Below are positions 1 to 5,003 of a stretch of 9,052 nucleotides of DNA, piece by piece. How positions within the stretch are numbered: the stretch's first letter is position 1; each line of letters starts with the position of its first letter. The translations under genes were made by a program, and so were the position numbers. The notes beneath the pieces were generated by a model. That model did not search any database. It saw nothing but the letters and a program-made list of their open reading frames with translations, and had not been told where the DNA came from. The stretch comes from Candidatus Aminicenantota bacterium (GTDB taxonomy: Bacteria > Acidobacteriota > Aminicenantia > Aminicenantales > Aminicenantaceae), in contig JAUWJP010000050.1 in assembly GCA_030607635.1 (NCBI GenBank), forward strand, positions 1 through 9,052. The letters are read 5' to 3'.

Positions 1-879
1 GAAATCTGTTCCAAGAATATTTTTTCCTAAAAGTCCCATCTCTTCCGCCTTGGATATGGCCAATGAAATATGCTCCACAGCGAGCGGGTATTCATCTCTG
101 GCATAGATATAACCTTCTCCGGCACCAATAGCGAAGGCACCAATAATCATTCCTTCTAAAACTCTGTGAGGATTTCCCTCTAATAAACTGCGATCCATGT
201 AAGCACCAGGATCGCCTTCGTCCGCATTGCAAATGATATATTTAGTATCGTCCTTAGTTTTTCTGGCAAATTCCCACTTGTATCCCGTGGGAAAACCTGC
301 TCCTCCTCTTCCTCTAAGGCCAGATTGTTTTATGGACTCGATGATTTTTTCTGGAGTCATACTACCTAAAACTTTGGCAAGCGATCTATATCCTCCAATA
401 GAGAGATAATCGTTTATGTCGGTAGGATCGATAAGGGCATTATCTCCCAGAATGATGCGTCTTTGCTTTTTGTAGAAGGGAATATTTTTTTCGTCGGAAA
501 TCTTTTTTCCGGTGTCTAGGTCTGAAAACAGGAGTCGGTCAACAATCTTGTTATTGATGATTGTCTGGGAAGTAATATCTTTAGCATCCTTTGGCTGCAC
601 TTTTTGGTAAAAGATGTTTTGGGGTTGAACGATGATATTGGGTTCTGCCTCGCAGAAACCATGGCATCCAGTCACTTTGATCTTGACCTTGTCTTCTAAA
701 TTTTGCTCCTTGATGGTTTTTTCTAATGATTTAATCACTTTTAAAGAGCCTCTTGCCTGACCACAAGTTCCGGCAGATACAGTGAGAACAGGTTTTTTTT
801 CAGATTTTCTTGCTTGAATTTGGCTGTGAATTGATTGTTCTAAATCCTTAATTGTTTTTATTTTCTTGATCTTTCTCAT
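1..879 (-). CDS. NuoF/HydB/HndC-type NADH-binding flavoprotein subunit, partial (3' end beyond left edge)
   Basis: This is the first 293 codons of the FMN- and NADH-binding subunit of a NuoEF-type electron-input module. Such modules move electrons between NAD(P)H and a partner such as an [FeFe]-hydrogenase, a formate dehydrogenase or complex I. Residues 30-100 form an N-terminal thioredoxin-like Fe-S domain (C39, then GCHGFC with C72 and C76), which marks the HydB/HndC subtype rather than plain NuoF. The Nuo51 core follows: GRGGAGFPTG at 190-199 (FMN/NADH loop), NADEGDPGAYMDR at 218-230, and EGYIYARDEYP at 255-265. The C-terminal [4Fe-4S] region lies outside the window. The ATG start at 879 sits four bases after the stop of the NuoE-type gene, with TTAGGA just upstream, so the two are an operon. 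The domain's usual first cysteine position appears to be V34. The family is clear, but the partner enzyme is not visible, so I give no gene symbol. Confidence 0.93.
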   Translation of the reverse strand, partial: MRKIKKIKTIKDLEQSIHSQIQARKSEKKPVLTVSAGTCGQARGSLKVIKSLEKTIKEQNLEDKVKIKVTGCHGFCEAEPNIIVQPQNIFYQKVQPKDAKDITSQTIINNKIVDRLLFSDLDTGKKISDEKNIPFYKKQRRIILGDNALIDPTDINDYLSIGGYRSLAKVLGSMTPEKIIESIKQSGLRGRGGAGFPTGYKWEFARKTKDDTKYIICNADEGDPGAYMDRSLLEGNPHRVLEGMIIGAFAIGAGEGYIYARDEYPLAVEHISLAISKAEEMGLLGKNILGTDF

Positions 880-883
880 TTTC

Positions 884-1351
884 CTAATCTTTTTTTATAT
901 GCTTCTTTAGAATAGAACTAACTTTTCGGATGGTAGTCTGAGCATAATAGTCGCTATCAACAACAACCACAGGGCCAATTGCACAACACCCTAAACAGGC
1001 AACTGTTTCCAAGCTAAATTGACCATCTTTTGAGGTCTCGCCCGCTTCTATATTTAATTTTCTTTCAAATTCTTCCAGAATTTTAGGTCCTCCCCTTACA
1101 TGACAGGCTGTTCCCAAACAGACGGTTATGAGATGCTTACCCCTTGGTTCGAGGGTGAAAGCACGGTAAAAAGTAGCCACACCGAAAATGTCGATAAGAG
1201 GAATGTCTAGAGATTTTGAAACAATTTTTAAAGCTTCTGGGGGAAGATAATTATATTCTTCCTGTATGTCCTGTAAGATCGATATGAGCGCTTTTTTTTC
1301 GTTATCATATTTTTTTATTTGCTTTTTGACTTTTAATTCTTCAACTTCCAC
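884..1351 (-). CDS. NuoE/HndA-type [2Fe-2S] thioredoxin-fold subunit
   Basis: This 155-residue protein is the small [2Fe-2S] partner of the NuoF-type flavoprotein and belongs to the 24-kDa subunit family of complex I and of NAD(P)-linked hydrogenases and formate dehydrogenases. Residues 15-70 are the helical N-terminal part (LISILQDIQEEYNYLPPEAL, then IFGVATFYRAF). The thioredoxin-like domain follows with all four cluster ligands: C78 and C83 (CLGTAC) and C119 and C123 (CLGCC, followed by AIGPVVVV). Length is normal for the family. The start is GTG at 1351, set by a strong GGAGGG at 1358-1363. An ATG four bases further upstream is out of frame and stops after four codons. It is the promoter-proximal gene of the pair and reads away from the rest of the window. 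Complex I, hydrogenase and formate dehydrogenase use cannot be told apart here. Confidence 0.94.
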   Translation of the reverse strand: MEVEELKVKKQIKKYDNEKKALISILQDIQEEYNYLPPEALKIVSKSLDIPLIDIFGVATFYRAFTLEPRGKHLITVCLGTACHVRGGPKILEEFERKLNIEAGETSKDGQFSLETVACLGCCAIGPVVVVDSDYYAQTTIRKVSSILKKHIKKD

Positions 1352-1357
1352 TCATTT

Positions 1358-1363
1358 CCCTCC
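1358..1363 (-). promoter_or_regulatory. Strong Shine-Dalgarno that fixes a GTG start for the NuoE-type gene
   Basis: On the minus strand the sequence reads GGAGGGAAATGAGTG. The GGAGG core lies seven bases from the GTG at 1351, which is ideal spacing, and only three bases from the out-of-frame ATG at 1355. This supports GTG initiation. Confidence 0.75.
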
Positions 1364-1383
1364 AAATTCTTATAAATTTTATG

Positions 1384-1413
1384 ATAATCTCAGTTAAATA
1401 AAAACGGTAACAA
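1384..1413 (-). promoter_or_regulatory. Possible sigma-70-type promoter for the NuoE/NuoF-type operon
   Basis: On the minus strand TTGTTA (1413-1408) and GATTAT (1389-1384) are separated by 18 bases, 33 bases upstream of the GTG start. Each hexamer matches the consensus at only four of six positions in an AT-rich stretch, so this is a weak candidate. The overlapping TATCAT (1386-1381) is a better -10 match but has no good -35. Confidence 0.22.
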
Positions 1414-1790
1414 CTTGGGATGATTTTGAGAAAAGTCTTTGTATAGACTTATATTAATATTAAATTTGATTTTCTTATGATGTTTTTGACTTGAGCTAGG
1501 ACGATTTTGGTGAATTAAAGGAGAAAAGTTTTTATAAAGTATGAAATTTATGATTCCTCCTCTGAACCTAAAAGTATATATAATTTATAAAGTATGTATA
1601 GATTATTAACAATTTATTATAGCAAATATATTTTATGCATGTCCAGAAATTTTCTGAATATTATTCTAAAAATCTGTATCTTCATGACTCTCTAACTTCA
1701 ATTTTTCCTCTATTAAGTCTGTTCATGTCTTCGTCCTTTGCCAGCGAGACAAACTAGACGAGATAGTAATCACGAAGAAAAAAGGGGGTA
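1414..1790. other. AT-rich intergenic stretch with no recognisable gene
   Basis: I see no convincing coding region, RNA gene or terminator here. A 13-bp direct repeat, tttataaagtatg, occurs at 1531-1543 and 1584-1596. A 22-codon frame opens at 1541, but its nearest purine-rich site (AAAGGAG, 1517-1523) is 17 bases away, too far to support translation. The missing N-terminal half of the S-adenosylmethionine decarboxylase fragment to the right is not found in any forward frame of the last 110 bases of this stretch. Confidence 0.5.
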
Positions 1791-2057
1791 ATCGGGGTCA
1801 GCGGAGTTATCGTGATCTCAGAGTTGCATATATCCACCCATACGTGGCCAGAATATGGGTATGTTGCCTTAGACTTCTACACTTGCGGCAACTCTGGAGA
1901 TCTGGAGAAAGCAGTCTTTTATGCTGTTGAGGCTTTTGGGGCTTCCACCTCTCATATTACAGAAATTACTCGAGGAATCGAAGACGGAGACAAAATTTTT
2001 TACCACAGCTTTATTACTTGGGAAGAGGATTTTGTGCAGGACAAGCGAAAAAAATAA
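1791..2057 (+). pseudogene. 5'-truncated S-adenosylmethionine decarboxylase (SpeH/SpeD class) remnant
   Basis: The encoded peptide carries the signature of prokaryotic pyruvoyl-dependent S-adenosylmethionine decarboxylase: GVSGVIVISE, then HTWPEYGY and DFYTCG. The intact enzyme is a proenzyme of roughly 120-130 residues that cleaves itself between Glu and Ser and makes decarboxylated AdoMet for spermidine synthesis. Here homology begins abruptly near 1791, and the same frame is closed by TAA at 1767-1769, so the whole N-terminal beta-chain half is absent. Counting from the GTG at 1812, the cleavage-site serine is Leu5 (TTG at 1824-1826, one base from TCG). The catalytic His10 and Cys25 remain and line up with His68 and Cys83 of the Thermotoga maritima enzyme (recalled numbering, constant offset). 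An 81-residue product from the GTG is possible, with GGAG at 1803-1806, but it could not form the pyruvoyl group. It looks like a decaying relic, although a new non-enzymatic role is not excluded. Confidence 0.72.
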
Positions 2058-2078
2058 AAAGGGGACAGCCTACTTTTT
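2058..2078 (+). repeat. 21-bp dispersed repeat, copy 1 (AAAGGGGACAGCCTACTTTTT type)
   Basis: This copy starts directly after the stop codon of the S-adenosylmethionine decarboxylase remnant. It matches the copy at 4971-4991 at 20 of 21 positions, in the same orientation; the only difference is C versus G in ggggacagSctac. GGGGACAG-type short repeats are, from general recollection, common between genes of bacteria that carry REP-associated tyrosine transposases. No such transposase is in this window. Confidence 0.7.
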
Positions 2079-2100
2079 AAACTAAAGAGTATTAAAAGGT

Positions 2101-2120
2101 GGGCTTGATAAATCAAGCCC
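2101..2120. repeat. Perfect 20-bp palindrome; dispersed hairpin repeat or activator site
   Basis: GGGCTTGATAAATCAAGCCC can form an 8-bp stem with a TAAA loop. On the minus strand it is preceded by GTAG, giving the GTAGGGGC-plus-hairpin form that I recall as a widespread intergenic repeat in uncultured bacteria. No T-run follows on the plus strand, so it is not a good terminator in that direction. Its centre lies about 155 bases upstream of the start predicted for the sigma-54 promoter, a normal place for an enhancer-binding activator site. Confidence 0.6.
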
Positions 2121-2237
2121 CTACATAAATAAATGGTTGAGTGTTAAATTTTTTTACAGTTTTCGGCTGATTTTTAGTAAATCTCACCTAAAATTATCCT
2201 AATCCTGCCAGAAATAGAATATTTTTATTGAATTCAG

Positions 2238-2255
2238 TTGGCACAAAAATTGCTA
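2238..2255 (+). promoter_or_regulatory. Sigma-54 (-24/-12) promoter upstream of the M1 peptidase gene
   Basis: TTGGCAC-AAAAA-TTGCTA matches the sigma-54 consensus TTGGCAC-N5-TTGC almost perfectly, with GG at 2240-2241 and GC at 2252-2253 separated by exactly ten bases. Transcription would begin near 2265 and reach the M1 peptidase gene after about 95 bases of leader. The neighbouring operon encodes a GAFTGA-containing NtrC-type activator, the class of protein this promoter needs. Confidence 0.8.
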
Positions 2256-2285
2256 TTCTTTAGAATGAAGAAACGACAATAAGGA

Positions 2286-2363
2286 ATGAGAAAATATCAC
2301 ATAAATGTACATATTCCTATAGTTATTATATTATTTCGTTTTTCTGCTATAATAAATAAATGA
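2286..2363 (+). CDS. Possible 25-codon leader peptide overlapping the peptidase start by ATGA
   Basis: An ATG at 2286 opens a 25-codon frame whose TGA stop (2361-2363) overlaps the peptidase ATG (2360-2362) in the classic ATGA arrangement of translational coupling. It lies wholly within the leader predicted from the sigma-54 promoter. The peptide begins MRKYHINVHIP and has an isoleucine-rich hydrophobic middle. Support is limited: AAGGA (2281-2285) directly abuts the ATG, which is poor spacing, and short open frames are common in AT-rich DNA. The main argument is that the peptidase start itself has no Shine-Dalgarno sequence, so coupling would explain its translation. No family is recognised. 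Confidence 0.3.
   Translation: MRKYHINVHIPIVIILFRFSAIINK
2348..2353 (+). promoter_or_regulatory. TATAAT box that could give a leaderless peptidase transcript
   Basis: A perfect TATAAT ends six bases before the peptidase ATG, so a transcript from it would start at or very near that codon. There is no good -35 at the right distance (attata at 2325-2330, 17-bp spacer). In AT-rich DNA a lone TATAAT is weak evidence, so this is a second-choice alternative to the sigma-54 promoter. Confidence 0.22.
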
Positions 2364-4882
2364 AAAGAAGGCTTACTCTTTGGCTCCCTTTCTTATTTTT
2401 CCTTGCTTTTTTTATAATTCCTCAGCTTGCTGCCGAAGAACAAAGTATTAGTGAATTTATCTCTCAAATTCAAAAATCCCTAGAACTGAAGGATATTCCG
2501 GGTTACCTGGAGAGTTTTTCTAATGAAATAAGGGAAAAAGAGGAGTTGATTGTAAAAGATAGGTTTAATGTCTTCCAGATGGATAGCGTAACTTTGTTCA
2601 AGCCCAGTAAATTGACCCAAACAGAGGATGAAGCCAAAATATATCTTCAGGCTTTCTTTCAAAATTATTATTCTGTTGCCATAGAAACCTGGCATTTATC
2701 GCTTATCAAGGTAAATGGTCAATGGCTGATAGAGCAGAAAAATGTGCTGGGAAGAGCCAGGATAATGTATAAGGTTAAGATTCCATCTGGAAGAGCTGAA
2801 AGAGTTAAATCGATCGAGGTTGAACATGCGGATATTAAACTTTCCTTTAAAGATGCGATAGTCTTTTATGACAATATCCCAAGCCTTGAAACTGGCCTTC
2901 TTATCTTGGGGAAAGGTCATTTGCATTTTTCTCCCTCTGATTCAGGAGAAAAGCATCAGCTTGATTTAATCTATAAAAAAAGCTTTCTTGAAGATGAACT
3001 TACGTATGCCTACCTCAGATTTTCCGACTACTTTTTCCGGAAGAACATAAGGATAGTAAAGGATCCAGATGAGGAGAACTTCCAGGCTTCGATTATAGAC
3101 AGAAATAAAGCACATACCCTGTTTTCAAAATATTATTCACGGTCGTTCACAGTTGAAAATTCCCTTAATAGAGAGCTGCTTACTACCTTACCTCAAGGAG
3201 AGGAGGCAGTTTTCAGCTTTAAAGGAAAAAAGTTGGGAGATGTTTCGTACATCTATTCTCCTTTCACACCGGAAGAAATCAATCTTTACCGATGGAAAGA
3301 TGATAAAATCATCAACCTTTATTCGCCCCACGAGGGTGAGAAAAGAAAGAAGATTTTTATATCTTTTGTCGAGATGTTTGAGGTTAAAAGCTACAAAATT
3401 GAAATCGACTTTAAACCTCAACAATTTTATATCTCTGGGAAAGCAAAAATTGAAGTAGAGTCTAAAGTTGATTCCCTCGAAAGAATAAGGCTTAAGCTTA
3501 ATCCTAAGTTAGATATTCTTCGCATTTATGATGAGGAAAAGCGGGCGTTGATTTACAGCCAAGATAGATTGAGAAAGTCGCTTTATATTTATTTTGTCTA
3601 TCCTCCTCCTGAAAATAAGCCTTGCTCCATAGAAATATATTACCGGGGAAAGCTTGTCCCTCCCAAGCAGGTAACGGATGTCATCGCCGGGCCTCAGTAT
3701 GATAGGAATCTTACCTATATGACTCCTAAATCCGAGACTTATCTTTTTAGTCGAAGCGCCTTCTGGTATCCTTCTCCTCCTGGTGATGATTATTTTAAGG
3801 CCCGTTTAAGAATAATTGTTCCTCCTGAATACCAGTGTATTTCCAATGGAGAATTAATAGAGAAAACCAGATTGAACGATGTGGAAAGAGTAGAAGAAAT
3901 AGAAAAAACAGGAAGCTCTGTTTATATCTTTGAAACAAAATATCCTATTAAATACATTTCTTTTCTTGTCGGTAAATTTACTAAAGTGGAAGAGGATTTA
4001 GAGTCTCTTCCACTGCAACATTTCTACTCATCTGGCATCAACTTTCAAAAAAAAGGGCTTATTGAGGAGGCTAAAAATATTATTCAATTCTATGAAAGCA
4101 AGTTTGGCCCCTATCCTTACGAAAAGCTAAGTATTGTCCGCAGAATCTGGTCTACTAGTGGAGGTCATAGCCCAGCCTCTTTTATTGTCATTAATGAATT
4201 ATCCAAAGCTCAGAATGGAACTGTATATGTAAACAAAAGGAGTCCTGTTGATCTTTCTCGCTGGAAAGAATATTTCATCGCCCATGAAATTGCTCACCAA
4301 TGGTGGGGACAAGCTGTAACATGGAAAACCTATCATGATCAATGGTTAAGTGAAGGATTAGCTCAATTTTCAGCCACTTTATACTTAATCGAGAGACGTG
4401 GTGAGGGAGTACTTCCCCCTATTTTAAAGAAATTCTCTCAATGGACTAGAAAAAAATCGATATGGGGACCGATAACTCTTGGCTCCCGCCTTAGCTATCA
4501 TGATCCTAAAGTTTACCAAGCCATAATTTATAACAAAGCTTCTTTAGCCTTGAATATGCTTAGAGATCTTCTGGGTGAAGAAGCATTTTTTAAAGGATTA
4601 CAGGAATTTTTCAGCAGGCATAAGTACGGCGCGGCAAGTACGAAAGATTTTATAAAAACGATTGAAGAGATATCAGGGAAAGATCTGACAATATTCTTCA
4701 GGAATTGGTTTGATTCATATGTTCTTCCTGAGGTCAACGTCTCTCACTCTGTCCTGAAAGGGGAGGGAGGATACATTCTAAAATTAAGAATCACCCAACC
4801 GAAAGAGCTCTTCGTTTTCCCCTTATGGGTAGAGTGGATTGAGAATGGAAATAGAGTCAAGAAAAAACTAATAATTGACTAG
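2360..4882 (+). CDS. Exported M1-family (gluzincin) zinc metallopeptidase with a non-canonical GAMEN site
   Basis: This 840-residue protein begins with a signal peptide: MKRR, then a long hydrophobic run ending in AA-EEQ near residue 26. It has no lipobox, so the product is probably periplasmic or secreted. Residues 28-330 match no domain I can name with confidence; the first 100 or so could be NTF2-like. An M1-type beta-sandwich follows at about 335-540, then the thermolysin-like catalytic domain at about 550-760. Its zinc site is complete: H642-E643-I-A-H646, and E665 after exactly 18 residues (WLSEGLA). Y724 (YNKASLALNML) fits the catalytic tyrosine. The C-terminal 55 residues look like the Ig-like M1 domain. 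Where aminopeptidases have GAMEN, this protein has GGHSP (601-605), so the glutamate that binds the free amino terminus is a serine, and endopeptidase or other specificity is possible. No Shine-Dalgarno precedes the ATG, but the signal peptide supports this start. A sigma-54 promoter lies upstream. Confidence 0.9.
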   Translation: MKRRLTLWLPFLFFLAFFIIPQLAAEEQSISEFISQIQKSLELKDIPGYLESFSNEIREKEELIVKDRFNVFQMDSVTLFKPSKLTQTEDEAKIYLQAFFQNYYSVAIETWHLSLIKVNGQWLIEQKNVLGRARIMYKVKIPSGRAERVKSIEVEHADIKLSFKDAIVFYDNIPSLETGLLILGKGHLHFSPSDSGEKHQLDLIYKKSFLEDELTYAYLRFSDYFFRKNIRIVKDPDEENFQASIIDRNKAHTLFSKYYSRSFTVENSLNRELLTTLPQGEEAVFSFKGKKLGDVSYIYSPFTPEEINLYRWKDDKIINLYSPHEGEKRKKIFISFVEMFEVKSYKIEIDFKPQQFYISGKAKIEVESKVDSLERIRLKLNPKLDILRIYDEEKRALIYSQDRLRKSLYIYFVYPPPENKPCSIEIYYRGKLVPPKQVTDVIAGPQYDRNLTYMTPKSETYLFSRSAFWYPSPPGDDYFKARLRIIVPPEYQCISNGELIEKTRLNDVERVEEIEKTGSSVYIFETKYPIKYISFLVGKFTKVEEDLESLPLQHFYSSGINFQKKGLIEEAKNIIQFYESKFGPYPYEKLSIVRRIWSTSGGHSPASFIVINELSKAQNGTVYVNKRSPVDLSRWKEYFIAHEIAHQWWGQAVTWKTYHDQWLSEGLAQFSATLYLIERRGEGVLPPILKKFSQWTRKKSIWGPITLGSRLSYHDPKVYQAIIYNKASLALNMLRDLLGEEAFFKGLQEFFSRHKYGAASTKDFIKTIEEISGKDLTIFFRNWFDSYVLPEVNVSHSVLKGEGGYILKLRITQPKELFVFPLWVEWIENGNRVKKKLIID

Positions 4883-4970
4883 AAAAAAGAAGAATTTAAT
4901 TTTAAATTAAAGTCTAAGCCCAGGAAAATAAAAATAAACCCGAATAAGGCTGTGCCAGGAAGATTTAATT

Positions 4971-4991
4971 AAAGGGGACAGGCTACTTTTT
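4971..4991 (+). repeat. 21-bp dispersed repeat, copy 2
   Basis: This copy lies between the ends of the convergent peptidase and response-regulator genes, 12 bases from the regulator's stop codon. It is in direct orientation to the copy at 2058-2078 with one mismatch, so the two copies bracket the peptidase gene and its promoter. The surrounding gap (4883-5003) has short AT palindromes such as TTTAATTAAA but no clear hairpin-plus-T-run terminator for either gene. Confidence 0.7.
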
Positions 4992-5003
4992 TCTATCTTT
5001 TTC

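Noticed and set aside
1531..1596. 13-bp direct repeat tttataaagtatg (1531-1543 and 1584-1596) as an operator pair
   Set aside because: Very low complexity sequence in an AT-rich gap, two copies only and no dyad symmetry; chance is a reasonable explanation.
1541..1609. 22-codon frame in the gap left of the decarboxylase remnant
   Set aside because: No ribosome-binding site at a usable distance, no recognisable similarity, and such frames are expected by chance in AT-rich DNA.
2101..2120. Palindrome as an intrinsic terminator for the decarboxylase remnant
   Set aside because: The stem is followed by CTACATAAAT on the plus strand with no T-run; on the minus strand only a short interrupted T-run follows.
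2265..2282. Five-codon frame ATG AAG AAA CGA CAA TAA at the predicted sigma-54 transcript start
   Set aside because: Too short to judge and without a ribosome-binding site; its overlap with the predicted start is probably chance.
2480..4737. Frames of 69-101 codons inside the peptidase gene on both strands
   Set aside because: They are covered by the well-supported 840-codon peptidase and have no domain features of their own.
4883..5003. Bidirectional terminator between the convergent peptidase and regulator genes
   Set aside because: Only AT-rich imperfect palindromes are present; I could not find a GC-containing stem followed by a T-run on either strand.
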